A stretch of DNA of 64,000 nt. Source: JAWWOW01 sp033851265 (GTDB taxonomy: Bacteria; Actinomycetota; Actinomycetes; JAWWOW01). The DNA lies in assembly GCA_033851265.1 (NCBI GenBank), contig JAWWOW010000015.1, positions 1-64,000 on the forward strand. The letters run 5' to 3'. Numbering within the stretch: the first letter of the stretch is position 1; each line of letters begins with the position of its first letter. The notes beneath the pieces are model-generated. The model had not been told where the DNA came from and made no database searches. It was given only the letters and a program-made list of their open reading frames with translations. Made by a program: the position numbers and the translations under genes. This document shows positions 37,042 through 45,760 of the stretch, in pieces.

Positions 37042-38552
37042 GGCTCACCTTCACAGACGCTGAGTTCGAGCAGCTGCGTGAGCTTCTCGGGAAGTCGGCT
37101 GGGCTCGTCTTCGACGACTCGCGGCGCGACGCCCTTTCGTTCTGCGTTAGCGAGCGGATGCGTCAAACCGGCATCGAGGATGTCGCGGTTTACCTGGCCA
37201 TGCTGATCCAACCGGCGTCGGAAGCCGAACGCCAAGCGCTGCTCGACGAGGTGACGATCCCGGAGACGCACTTCTTCCGAAACCCACCGCAGATCCATGC
37301 GCTGCGTCGTCACGTGTTGCCGCAGCTGATAAAGGACGCGGGCGAGCGCGGTCGCAAGCTGACGGTCTGGAGCGCGGGGTGCTCGACCGGCGAGGAGCCA
37401 TACACAATCGCGATGCTCATCCGTGAGCTGTTGCCCCTGACGCAGGGATGGGATGTGAAGGTCATCGCGACCGACATCTCGCGACGTGGGCTGGCGACGG
37501 CAAAGGCGGCGCGTTACGGCGAGCGTTCGCTTGTCATGACCGAGCCCGACGACGTGTCGCGCTTCTTCACCCGCGACATTGCCGGTCGCGAGGCGGCCTA
37601 CGTCGTACGGCCGGAGATCGCCGAGCTTGTCGAGTTCCGTCGGCACAACTTGGTGACCGAGGGGATCCCATTCGCCCCTGGCGAGGTCGACCTGGTCATG
37701 TGCCGCAACGTCACGATCTATTTCGACCGCGAGACGACGCGCTCACTCGTCGGTCGGCTGCATGACTCGTTGCGCGACGGTGGTTATCTGTTCCTCGGCC
37801 ACGCGGAAACGCTGTGGCAGGTCAGCGACGCGTTCCATCTAGTGACGCTCGGCGACGCGTTTGTCTATCGACGCGACGACGCTGCTGATGCGGGCGAGGC
37901 GGAGCGCCGGAATGTGTTGCCAGACCGGCGGTCTCCAGGACGAAGCGATCGGTGGGGGCTCGAGCGACGCAGCGGCCGCGACCGGCGCGGTGACACGACG
38001 CCAGCGCCGCGTGGTCTGGTGGCAACGATCGGACGAGTGCTGACAACACCGATCGGGCCAGGCGCATCGCGGCAGGCACCGCCGAAGCAGGACATCCCCG
38101 CTCAGGCGCCGCCGGCGCCCGCACCGTTGCCGGTGACGAAGACGCCGGAACCTGCGCCGGTCACCGAGGTACGCCGCGCACTTGCTGACGGTCGATATGG
38201 CGATGCCGTCGCGTTGGCCGAACGGATGGCCGAAGCACAGCCCTTGGCACCCGACGCGCACTACTTGCGCGGCCTCGCGTTGACGAACATGGGCCGCGAC
38301 GCAGAGGCCCTGGTCGACCTGCGCAAGGCGATCTATCTCGACTCCGGCTTCGGTTTCGCGCACTTCCTCCTCGCGGGGGCGCTCGCGCGGCTGGGGGAGT
38401 CGGTTGCAGCCGTGCGTTCCTATCGCGCGGCGGCGGACGTGCTGCAGCGAATGCCACCCGACGTCGCCGCCGATGAGCTCGGGGGGCGCAAGGCGTCCGA
38501 ACTTGCCGCGCTGTGCACGGAGCTTGCCGATCGTCTCGGAGGTAAGTCATGA
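37038..38552 (+). CDS. cheR: CheR-type methyltransferase with TPR tail
   Basis: SAM-dependent glutamate O-methyltransferase fused to a TPR region, 504 residues. Residues 1-275 are CheR: the helical N-domain, ETHFFRNPPQIHALR, SAM loop VWSAGCSTGEEPYTIAM, and MCRNVTIYFDRE. A Pro/Arg-rich linker (~280-375) contains the charged repeat RRSGRDRRGD. TPR-like helices cover ~380-495. CheR-TPR fusions are typical of alternative chemosensory pathways such as Wsp/Frz-like systems. Both ends overlap neighbours by 4 bp. Confidence 0.92.
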   Translation: MRLTFTDAEFEQLRELLGKSAGLVFDDSRRDALSFCVSERMRQTGIEDVAVYLAMLIQPASEAERQALLDEVTIPETHFFRNPPQIHALRRHVLPQLIKDAGERGRKLTVWSAGCSTGEEPYTIAMLIRELLPLTQGWDVKVIATDISRRGLATAKAARYGERSLVMTEPDDVSRFFTRDIAGREAAYVVRPEIAELVEFRRHNLVTEGIPFAPGEVDLVMCRNVTIYFDRETTRSLVGRLHDSLRDGGYLFLGHAETLWQVSDAFHLVTLGDAFVYRRDDAADAGEAERRNVLPDRRSPGRSDRWGLERRSGRDRRGDTTPAPRGLVATIGRVLTTPIGPGASRQAPPKQDIPAQAPPAPAPLPVTKTPEPAPVTEVRRALADGRYGDAVALAERMAEAQPLAPDAHYLRGLALTNMGRDAEALVDLRKAIYLDSGFGFAHFLLAGALARLGESVAAVRSYRAAADVLQRMPPDVAADELGGRKASELAALCTELADRLGGKS

Positions 38553-38980
38553 CGGAGATGGGATTCGTCCGTGGATTCGTGACCTTCCAGCTCGGCGAGC
38601 GCGAGTTCGCAGCCGCCTTGGAAGGTGTACGCGAAGTGCTGCGGCTCGAAGGTCTCGTCGCACTGCCGGGCATGGAACCGCCGATGGCCGGCGTCGTCGA
38701 GGTCCGCGGTGTGCCGCTGCCCGTCATGGACCTGCGTCCGATCGCCGGTTCGCCTGGCGACGTACTGGTCCTCACCGATGGCGTTGCTGACAGCAACGCC
38801 ATCGGGATCTGTGTTGACGGCGTCACAGCCGTTCGCAGTGCCGACGAGCTGCTTCACGACGACTCCGAGGTGCCCGCCGGTCTGCCGGCGTACGTCATCG
38901 AAGTTCTGCGTGAGGCCTCCACCGGCAAACCCGTGTTGCTCGTGGACCTGCACCGCATGCTCGACCTCGTCACGGCGTAA
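38549..38980 (+). CDS. cheW: CheW-like adaptor
   Basis: A 143-residue CheW-domain protein (FVTFQLGEREFAAALEGVREVLR, PPMAGVVEVRGVPLPVMDLR). CheW normally bridges a CheA kinase to chemoreceptors, neither of which is encoded nearby. The start overlaps cheR by 4 bp. The last gene of the operon, it is followed by a 76-bp gap to the peroxiredoxin gene. Confidence 0.88.
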   Translation: MTEMGFVRGFVTFQLGEREFAAALEGVREVLRLEGLVALPGMEPPMAGVVEVRGVPLPVMDLRPIAGSPGDVLVLTDGVADSNAIGICVDGVTAVRSADELLHDDSEVPAGLPAYVIEVLREASTGKPVLLVDLHRMLDLVTA

Positions 38981-39056
38981 TAACAGGGTCGATTACCGCC
39001 CGGGCTTCCTCCCGCGCTAGCGTCGCTCTGGCGACCACCACGGGAGGGCGAACGAC

Positions 39057-39716
39057 ATGGGACTTTCACTCGGAGATACCGCTCCGGATTTCGAGGCAGA
39101 CACCACCGAGGGCAAGATCAACTTCCACGACTGGATCGGCGACTCATGGGCCGTCCTGTTCTCGCACCCGAAGGACTTCACACCGATCTGCACGACTGAG
39201 CTCGGCTACATGGCCAAGATCAAGCCTGAGTTCGACAAGCGCAACACGAAGATCATCGGTCTGTCCGTTGATGCGACCGGCAACCACGATAAGTGGGCCG
39301 ACGACATCGAGGAGACCCAAGGCGCGCGGCCGAACTATCCGCTCATCGGCGACAGCGACCTCAACGTGTCCAAGCTCTACGGGATGCTCCCGGCGAGCGA
39401 GTCGGGAACCCACGAAGGGCGTACTCCCGCCGACAACCAGACGGTGCGGAATGTCTTCGTCATCGGCCCGGACAAGAAGGTCAAGCTGATCCTCGTCTAT
39501 CCCATGACGACGGGCCGCAACTTCGACGAGGTTCTCCGCGTCATCGACTCGCTGCAGCTCACCGCCAAGCACCGCGTCGCAACTCCGGTCAACTGGCAGC
39601 CAGGTGAGGACGTCGTCATCGCCGGCTCCGTCAGCAACGATGAGGCCAAGGAGATCTTCGGCGAGTGGAAAGAACCGAAGCCCTACATCCGCATCGTTCC
39701 GCAGCCAACGAAGTAG
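39057..39716 (+). CDS. 1-Cys peroxiredoxin (Prx6 family)
   Basis: Thiol peroxidase of 219 residues. The peroxidatic Cys45 sits in DFTPICTTELG. The Prx6-type C-terminal extension (HRVATPVNWQPGEDVVIAGS, then PYIRIVPQPTK) is present, and no resolving cysteine is visible, so an external thiol must reduce it. GGGAGGG precedes ATG 39057. A strong hairpin lies after the stop. Confidence 0.94.
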   Translation: MGLSLGDTAPDFEADTTEGKINFHDWIGDSWAVLFSHPKDFTPICTTELGYMAKIKPEFDKRNTKIIGLSVDATGNHDKWADDIEETQGARPNYPLIGDSDLNVSKLYGMLPASESGTHEGRTPADNQTVRNVFVIGPDKKVKLILVYPMTTGRNFDEVLRVIDSLQLTAKHRVATPVNWQPGEDVVIAGSVSNDEAKEIFGEWKEPKPYIRIVPQPTK

Positions 39717-39745
39717 AGCACGATCGGCCTCACATCCGCATGAAT

Positions 39746-39781
39746 GCGACTGAGGGTTCGGATATCCGGGCCCTCAGTCGC
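39746..39781. terminator. bidirectional terminator-like hairpin
   Basis: GCGACTGAGGG (39746-39756) pairs perfectly with CCCTCAGTCGC (39771-39781). The 14-base loop contains the palindrome CGGATATCCG. It lies between the convergent peroxiredoxin and helicase genes. A short A/T stretch follows on the plus strand. Confidence 0.75.
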
Positions 39782-39821
39782 GTCGATCATGAAAAATGGG
39801 CCGTTCGCGAAGCGTGCTCTT

Positions 39822-41255
39822 TCAGCTGGCGCGTGCGGTTCGTCGCCTGCCGTTGCCGCGATGGGCCGGGCGCTGCCGCGTCGGTTGGTTGCTCGCCGGT
39901 GGGCTCTGCCTGACTGCCTTCGTCACGACGATCGGCTCACCCGACTCGGCGATCGCGCGGACGGCGGGGTGGCCGACGTGCACACGCGCAGAGGCGGAGC
40001 GCACGGACGCGTCCTTGTGCAGTTGCGTGACCGCACTGACCTGTGCTGGCTCGGCGAAGGACACGACGGTGCCGGCGGCACCGGCGCGCGCCGTACGACC
40101 GGATCGGTGCAAGTAGCCCTTGTGGTCGTTGGCCGGGTCGTAGTGGACAACGAGGTCGACGTCATCGACGTGGATGCCGCGCGCCGCGACGTCGGTCGCC
40201 ACCAGGACGCGAGTGTGTCCAGCGGAGAAGGCATCGAGAGCGCGTTGCCGCTGGTTTTGGTTGAGGTTGCCGTGGATCGCGAGCGCATCGACGCCGGTCC
40301 GGGTCAATTGCTTGGCCAACCGGTCGGCGCCGTGCTTGGTACGCACGAAGAACAGTGTGCGTGCCGGGCGCGCGGCCATCTCGGCCGCGACCGCAACCTT
40401 GTCCTGCGCATCGACCGTGAACACGTGGTGGTCCATGGCGTCGATGGACGCAGTAGCCGGCGCCACGGCATGGATCGCTGGGTCGGACAGATAGCGGTGC
40501 ACGAGCCGGTCGACGCCGCGGTCAAGCGTCGCGGAGAACAGCATCCGCTGACCACCGTCGGGCGTCGTGTCGAGGATGCGCGTCACGGCAGGCAGGAAGC
40601 CGAGGTCAGCCATGTGATCGGCCTCGTCGACGACCGCGATCTCGACCTGACTGAGGTCGCAGTCGCGACGTTCCATCAGGTCGATCAGTCGGCCCGGCGT
40701 AGCGACGACGATGTCGACGCCACGCCGGAGGTTGTCGATCTGGCGGCCCATCGGCGCACCGCCGTACACCGTTGCCACGCGGAGATTGAGAGCGTCGCCA
40801 AGCGGGGCGATCGCATCGGCTACCTGACGAGCGAGTTCGCGGGTCGGCACGAGCACGAGCCCGCGTGGCTTCTTCGGCGTACGACGTCCGGCGCCCTCGA
40901 TGAGGCGCGCCAGCATCGGGAGGCCGAACGCCAGTGTCTTGCCGGAACCGGTTTGCGCGCGGCCGAGGGTGTCGCGACCTGCGAGCGCATCGGGCAGCGT
41001 GCGGGACTGGATGGCAAAGGGCTCGTGCATGCCACGCCGGGCGAGCACGGTGACGAGGGGTTGTGGGAGGCCGAGCTGCGCGAAGGTACGCGCTGCCGGC
41101 TCGGGGCGCGCTAACGCTTCGGCGAGCGCGAGATCAAGCGTCGACGGCACGTCGCGTCGAGGACGTGGTGGGGTCGACACCTTTTTGTTGGTACGGCGCG
41201 TCGTGTGTTGACTGCGCGTTGGGCGACCCGAGGGTCGACGTGCTTGGTGAGGCAT
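39822..41255 (-). CDS. DEAD-box RNA helicase
   Basis: ATP-dependent RNA helicase of 477 residues. Motifs in order: Q motif (F-A-I-Q-S), I AQTGSGKT, Ia PTRELARQV, Ib ATPGRLIDL, II VDEADHM, III SATL, IV FVRTKH, V ATDVAARGIHV, VI HRSGRTARAG. Basic tails flank the core; the C-terminal ~50 residues are Arg/Pro/Gln-rich and probably bind RNA. It lies 157 bp downstream of disA on the same strand. Confidence 0.94.
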   Translation of the reverse strand: MPHQARRPSGRPTRSQHTTRRTNKKVSTPPRPRRDVPSTLDLALAEALARPEPAARTFAQLGLPQPLVTVLARRGMHEPFAIQSRTLPDALAGRDTLGRAQTGSGKTLAFGLPMLARLIEGAGRRTPKKPRGLVLVPTRELARQVADAIAPLGDALNLRVATVYGGAPMGRQIDNLRRGVDIVVATPGRLIDLMERRDCDLSQVEIAVVDEADHMADLGFLPAVTRILDTTPDGGQRMLFSATLDRGVDRLVHRYLSDPAIHAVAPATASIDAMDHHVFTVDAQDKVAVAAEMAARPARTLFFVRTKHGADRLAKQLTRTGVDALAIHGNLNQNQRQRALDAFSAGHTRVLVATDVAARGIHVDDVDLVVHYDPANDHKGYLHRSGRTARAGAAGTVVSFAEPAQVSAVTQLHKDASVRSASARVHVGHPAVRAIAESGEPIVVTKAVRQSPPASNQPTRQRPAHRGNGRRRTARAS

Positions 41256-41366
41256 TGAAAAGCAGGCTCCAGACGGAGTGGGTAGGCCGCGCGAACGTTC
41301 AGCAGCCCGTCACGATGAGGAGCACTGCAATTCAGCGACCACACGGGCAGCTCGCCCGCGGGAGGC

Positions 41367-41383
41367 GCGGCGAAAACCGCCGC
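41367..41383 (-). terminator. small hairpin downstream of disA
   Basis: GCGGCG (41367-41372) pairs with CGCCGC (41378-41383) around a 5-base loop, 30 bases past the disA stop. A second short pairing (CGGGC/GCCCG) lies next to it. There is no T-run. Confidence 0.3.
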
Positions 41384-41412
41384 AGATATCAATCAGTGTA
41401 TCAGTCGGCAGA

Positions 41413-42504
41413 TTAGACGTAGCGCTCAAGGATCGATGACTCAGCAAGTCGGGAGAGTCCTTCACGGATCGAGCGCGCACGCGACTCGCCAACGCCTTCG
41501 ACTACTTGCAAGTCGTCGACGCTTGCCGCGAGCAGTTTTTGCAAACCACCGAACTGGTCCACCAGTCGATCAACGACTGCGCCCGGGATTCGCGGCACCT
41601 TTGCCAGCAGTCGATAGCCGCGTGGGCTGACGGCGAAGTCCAACGCCTCGGCCGTGGCCGTGGCGGGGTAGCCGAGCACCGTCGCCACCGTGCCGAGGTC
41701 GAGTAGGTCGGCAGATGACAACTCGTTGAGGGAGTTCAGTACGCCGCTGACTCGACGTGCGCGTCGACCGGAGCCCGCCGGGAGGTAGTCGCGGACTACG
41801 AGCTCGCGTTCCTGCTCCACCCCGGCCATGAGCTCTTCGAGCTGCAGAGCCAGCAGCCGTCCGTCGGTGCCGAGCTCGACGACGTACCCATCGATCTCGG
41901 TCGCGATCCGTCGCACCATCTCGAGCCGCTGAGCCACTGCTGCGGCGTCGCGAACCGTGACGAGGTCCTCGATCTCGAGCGCCGACAACGTGCCGGACAC
42001 CTCGTCGAGGCGCATTTTGTAGCGCTCCAACGTCGCCAACGCTTGGTTTGCCCGCGACAGGATTGCCGCCGAGTCGTCGAGCACATAGCGCCGGCCCTCG
42101 AGGTACAGCGCGATGATGCGCATCGACTGGCTGACCGAGATGACCGGGAAACCGGTCTGCCGGGACACCCGCTCCGCGGTCCGGTGCCGGATCCCGGACT
42201 CCTCCGTCGGGATCGACGGGTCTGGAACGAGCTGCACGTTGGCGCGAAGGATCCGCGTCATCGTGTCGTCGACGACGATCGCGCCGTCCATCTTGGCCAG
42301 CTCACGCAGTTTGGTCGCCGTGAACTCGACGTCCATCGGGAACCCGCCGCTGCACAGTGCCTCAACGGTCTTGTCGTAACCGAGCACGATGATGCCGCCG
42401 GTGTTGCCGCGAAGGATGCGTTCGAGACCGTCCCGCAGCGCCGTGCCCGGGGCGAGCGCGCCGAGGACCGTACGAAGCGGATCTCCCGCTTCTGCTGGTG
42501 TCAC
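41413..42504 (-). CDS. disA: DNA integrity scanning diadenylate cyclase DisA
   Basis: Makes c-di-AMP from two ATP and links its rate to DNA branch structures. The 363-residue protein has the DAC domain with the catalytic motifs DGA (73-75, in KMDGAIVVDD) and RHR (106-108, in GIRHRTAERV). A helical linker (LATLERYKMRLDEVSGTL) and a C-terminal HhH DNA-binding domain follow. GTG 42504 has GAGGAG six bases upstream, and TAGAAT stands as a -10 box at 42530-42535. radA is immediately upstream, the usual pairing. Confidence 0.96.
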   Translation of the reverse strand: MTPAEAGDPLRTVLGALAPGTALRDGLERILRGNTGGIIVLGYDKTVEALCSGGFPMDVEFTATKLRELAKMDGAIVVDDTMTRILRANVQLVPDPSIPTEESGIRHRTAERVSRQTGFPVISVSQSMRIIALYLEGRRYVLDDSAAILSRANQALATLERYKMRLDEVSGTLSALEIEDLVTVRDAAAVAQRLEMVRRIATEIDGYVVELGTDGRLLALQLEELMAGVEQERELVVRDYLPAGSGRRARRVSGVLNSLNELSSADLLDLGTVATVLGYPATATAEALDFAVSPRGYRLLAKVPRIPGAVVDRLVDQFGGLQKLLAASVDDLQVVEGVGESRARSIREGLSRLAESSILERYV

Positions 42505-42529
42505 GCGATGCTCCTCGGTTGGCGCGCGA

Positions 42530-42535
42530 ATTCTA
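42530..42535 (-). promoter_or_regulatory. -10 box TAGAAT of disA
   Basis: TAGAAT matches TATAAT at 5/6 positions in the 68-bp radA-disA gap, about 25 bases before the disA start. I see no good -35 box. Confidence 0.4.
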
Positions 42536-42572
42536 AGCGATCATCGGCAGTTCATCAGCAAACCGAATCGTG

Positions 42573-43937
42573 CTAGCGCGCTTTCCACGCTGCCGACAGA
42601 GCAGTCGGTACGTCGGAGACGGTCAGCACGTTCATCCCTGCCGGCACCGGCCCTGGATCAACAGGCACGAGTGCGCGGCGGAAGCCGAGTCGTGCCGCCT
42701 CCGCCAGTCGTCGCGCCAAGCCACTCACGGGCCGAACCTCGCCGGCCAGGCCGACCTCGCCGATGGCCACAAGGTCGGTGGGCAGTGCGTGGTTCATGCA
42801 TGCGCCGCCGACCGCCAGTGCGATAGCCAGATCCGTTGCCGGCTCGGCAAGGCGCACGCCGCCGATCGTCGCGGTGAACACGTCTTGTTTGGTCAGGTGC
42901 AGGCCGGCTCGGCGTTCTGCTACTGCCAGCACCATCGCCACCCGCGCGCTGTCGAGACCGGAGCAGGCACGGCGTGCGACCGGCAACTCGGTTGGGGCGA
43001 CCAGTGCCTGCACTTCTGCGACGAGAGGGCGGCGACCCTCCAGCGTGACGGTGACGCACGTGCCCGGCACGGGTTCGGTGCGCTGCGAGAGGAACAAACC
43101 GCTGGGATCCGGTAGGCCGGTGATGCCTTCGTCGGTCAGGTCGAAGCAGCCGACCTCGTCGGTCGGGCCGTAGCGATTCTTGATGGCTCGCACCAACCGC
43201 AGTCGCGACTGCCGATCGCCGTCGAACTGAAGGACCACGTCGACGAGATGCTCGAGCATGCGCGGCCCCGCGACTTGGCCATCTTTCGTGACGTGTCCCA
43301 CGAGCACGGTGGACAGATTGCGTTCCTTTGCCAGTCGAATCAGCGCGCCGGCAACCTCTCGCACCTGCGTCACGCCGCCGGGTGCACCGTCGATCAACGC
43401 TGAGCTGATCGTCTGCACCGAGTCGACGACGAGCAGGCCAGGTTGCACCGCGTCGACGTGCCCGACAACCGCGCCGAGCTCCGTCTCTGCGGCGAGGTAG
43501 AGAGCCGGATGCATGGCACCGATGCGCTCCGCGCGCAGCCGGACCTGCGCGGTGGACTCCTCGCCGGTGACGACGAGCGCAGGCGCGTCGCCGCGCGCGG
43601 CGTTGGCCGCGACCTCCAGTAGCAACGTCGACTTGCCCACCCCCGGCTCGCCGGCCAGCAGTACAACCGCGCCCGGCACGAGCCCGCCGCCGAGCACGCG
43701 ATCCAACTCGCCGACTCCCGTCGGCCGCGCCTGCGCCGCCTCGACATCGATCTCGCCGATGGGTCGTGCTGCTGTCGACACCGGACTGGCGACCGGCCTC
43801 AGCCGCGGTGCGCCGCCAACCTCAGCGACCGAGCCCCATGCCTGGCACTCGGGACATCTCCCGACCCATTGCGGCACCGACAGCCCGCACTCGCCGCAAC
43901 GGAACGCCGGTCGCTCTTTGAGGTTCGCCTTCGCCAT
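42573..43937 (-). CDS. radA: DNA repair protein RadA
   Basis: Branch-migration ATPase of recombinational repair, 454 residues. The zinc finger uses Cys14, 17, 28, 31. The RecA-like core has Walker A GEPGVGKST and the RadA-specific KNRYGPTDEVG motif. A C-terminal Lon-like domain follows. The ATG 43937 start has TACCGT just upstream. It is transcribed towards disA. Confidence 0.96.
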   Translation of the reverse strand: MAKANLKERPAFRCGECGLSVPQWVGRCPECQAWGSVAEVGGAPRLRPVASPVSTAARPIGEIDVEAAQARPTGVGELDRVLGGGLVPGAVVLLAGEPGVGKSTLLLEVAANAARGDAPALVVTGEESTAQVRLRAERIGAMHPALYLAAETELGAVVGHVDAVQPGLLVVDSVQTISSALIDGAPGGVTQVREVAGALIRLAKERNLSTVLVGHVTKDGQVAGPRMLEHLVDVVLQFDGDRQSRLRLVRAIKNRYGPTDEVGCFDLTDEGITGLPDPSGLFLSQRTEPVPGTCVTVTLEGRRPLVAEVQALVAPTELPVARRACSGLDSARVAMVLAVAERRAGLHLTKQDVFTATIGGVRLAEPATDLAIALAVGGACMNHALPTDLVAIGEVGLAGEVRPVSGLARRLAEAARLGFRRALVPVDPGPVPAGMNVLTVSDVPTALSAAWKAR

Positions 43938-43943
43938 ACCGCG

Positions 43944-43949
43944 ACGGTA
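43944..43949 (-). promoter_or_regulatory. -10-like TACCGT before radA
   Basis: Minus-strand TACCGT ends six bases before ATG 43937, the leaderless pattern. Confidence 0.45.
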
Positions 43950-43994
43950 AAGGCGGCTACCGACAACACCCGGGTACGGCGCGCCGTACCCGGC

Positions 43995-44807
43995 TTACTT
44001 GGGGTCGGCAGGGTGTGGGGCGACCATCAACGGCAGCGTCTTGCGTTTGCCCGGCGTCACACCTGACCCGTTCGTGCTCGCATTTGCTGCTGCGGCGGCG
44101 TCCATCGCGGCGACCCGTGTCTTGCAGTGCTTTACGAGCTGCTTGTACGCCGGTGCGCCCATCAGCTCGATGAGCTCGCCCTTGTAGGTCTCGAAGACGC
44201 GCTTGCTGGCCGTGTGCGCCTCAGTGTTGTTAGTGCACCACCAGTGGAGGTCATGACCACCGGGGCCCCAGCCGCGGCGGTCGTACTCACCGATGGTCGT
44301 GATGAGCACCTTGGTGTCATCCGGCCGCTTCACGTGTTCGTAGGTCCGCCGGATCGGCAGTTGCCAGCAGACATCCGGCTTGGTCTCGAGGATGTGCTTG
44401 CCGACGCGGAGGGCGTAGCCGTGCAGCGCACAGCCCATGCCGGCGGCGAAGCCGGGCCGGTTGAGGAAGACGCACGCACCATCGACCAGGCGGGTCCGGC
44501 GGTCGCCGTCCTCGACCTCGACGATCCCCTTCTTGAGCCCAATCTTGCGGTACTGCCAGTCGGCGTCGGTGAGCTTGTTGGCGTACTTGCGCACGCGCTT
44601 CTCGTCGTCGCGATCGCTGAAATGCGCGCCGAGTGAGCAGCAGCCATCGGTGGCTCGACCCTCGACGATGCCCTGGCAGCCGTTGCCGAAGATGCACTCC
44701 CAGCGCGACGTCAGCCAGGTCAAGTCGCAACGATAGATCTCGTCCTCGTCGTCGGGGTTGACGAACTCAACCCACGCGCGAGCAAAGTCAAGGGAAACCT
44801 CGGGCAC
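43995..44807 (-). CDS. Cys-rich DUF3109/YkgJ-like protein
   Basis: A 270-residue soluble protein with cysteines spread as in YkgJ/DUF3109 cysteine-cluster proteins: WECIFGNGCQG, GCCSLGAHF, GACVFLNRPG and MGCALHGYAL, followed by VCWQLP. These probably bind a metal or Fe-S centre. The C-terminal third is Ala-rich and variable. The biochemical role is unknown. The GTG 44807 start is supported by an upstream TAGGCT. Confidence 0.75.
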   Translation of the reverse strand: MPEVSLDFARAWVEFVNPDDEDEIYRCDLTWLTSRWECIFGNGCQGIVEGRATDGCCSLGAHFSDRDDEKRVRKYANKLTDADWQYRKIGLKKGIVEVEDGDRRTRLVDGACVFLNRPGFAAGMGCALHGYALRVGKHILETKPDVCWQLPIRRTYEHVKRPDDTKVLITTIGEYDRRGWGPGGHDLHWWCTNNTEAHTASKRVFETYKGELIELMGAPAYKQLVKHCKTRVAAMDAAAAANASTNGSGVTPGKRKTLPLMVAPHPADPK

Positions 44808-44813
44808 GCAGTC

Positions 44814-44819
44814 AGCCTA
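44814..44819 (-). promoter_or_regulatory. -10-like TAGGCT before the DUF3109-like gene
   Basis: Minus-strand TAGGCT ends six bases before GTG 44807. It is back to back with the identical element of the divergent gene 26 bp away, so the two promoters must overlap. Confidence 0.5.
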
Positions 44820-44845
44820 CGGTGAGTTGGTGGTAATGACGCGGC

Positions 44846-44851
44846 TAGGCT
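44846..44851 (+). promoter_or_regulatory. -10-like TAGGCT before the isomerase-like gene
   Basis: TAGGCT ends six bases before GTG 44858, the leaderless arrangement. Confidence 0.5.
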
Positions 44852-44857
44852 CGCAGC

Positions 44858-45733
44858 GTGTCCATTCCGTCGGGCAGCCCAACCGTGTCACCTGGCCAGC
44901 AGGTCCGGGTGCCCGAAGCGAAGGTCGCGTTGTCCACAGCTTCGGTCTATCCGGAATCGACAGCGTCGGCCTTCGAGATCGCTGCGCGCCTTGGGTTTGA
45001 CGGTGTCGAGGTCATGGTGTGGACCGACCCGGTCAGCCAGGACGCCGATGCGTTGCAACGGCTGTCTGACTATCACCAGATCGCGATCTCCGCGGTGCAC
45101 GCTCCTTGCTTGTTGATCACTCAACGCGTGTGGGGCAGCGATCCCTGGGCCAAGCTTGTGCGGGCCCGGGCCGTTGCCGATCAGCTCGGCGCTGAGACTG
45201 TCGTCGTACACCCGCCGTTTCGTTGGCAGCGCGACTACGCGAAGGAGTTTGTCGAGGGCATCCAGCGCATGGCCGGTGAGACCGACGTCCGGTTCGCGGT
45301 GGAGAACATGTTCCCGCTCCGGGCCGGTGGCCGCGAGATCACGCCGTACAACCCGGGGTGGGATGTCATTCACGAGGACTACCGGCACTTCACCCTCGAC
45401 CTGTCGCACACCTCGGTGTCGAATTCCGACGCCATGGCCATGTTCGATGTCATGGCTGACCGGCTGGCGCACGTGCACATCTGCGATGGCTCGGGCACCA
45501 ACCGTGATGAGCACCTCGTGCCGGGTCGGGGTGACCAGCCGTGCGCGGAGCTGCTCGAACGCCTCGCCGCCAACAGCTTCAGCGGCATCGTCGTCGTCGA
45601 GGTCAACACCCGTCGGGTGGAGAACCGCGCTGAACGGGAGGCGGACCTCGCCGAAGCGCTCGCTTTCACCCGGCTGAACCTGGCGGCGCCGGAGCTCATC
45701 CGACGGCCGCCTGCTGACGCCGCGGCTGAATGA
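44858..45733 (+). CDS. sugar phosphate isomerase/epimerase-like TIM-barrel protein
   Basis: A 291-residue xylose-isomerase-like (AP endonuclease 2 family) barrel. Visible elements are ALSTASVYPESTASAFEIA, GFDGVEVMVW, the metal-ligand stretches SAVHAPC, VVVHPPF, FAVENMFP, LDLSHT and VHICDGS, and EVNTR near the end. The substrate cannot be predicted. GTG 44858 is chosen because of TAGGCT upstream. Methyltransferase genes follow after 27 bp. Confidence 0.85.
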   Translation: MSIPSGSPTVSPGQQVRVPEAKVALSTASVYPESTASAFEIAARLGFDGVEVMVWTDPVSQDADALQRLSDYHQIAISAVHAPCLLITQRVWGSDPWAKLVRARAVADQLGAETVVVHPPFRWQRDYAKEFVEGIQRMAGETDVRFAVENMFPLRAGGREITPYNPGWDVIHEDYRHFTLDLSHTSVSNSDAMAMFDVMADRLAHVHICDGSGTNRDEHLVPGRGDQPCAELLERLAANSFSGIVVVEVNTRRVENRAEREADLAEALAFTRLNLAAPELIRRPPADAAAE

Positions 45734-45760
45734 GTCGTCGCGAGTGAGTGCAGTCCGCTG

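Noticed and set aside
39744..41114. 456-codon open frame on the plus strand opposite the DEAD-box helicase
   Set aside because: It is a shadow frame of high-G+C coding sequence: all helicase motifs are on the minus strand, and the plus-strand translation is Arg/Gly/His-rich without any family feature.
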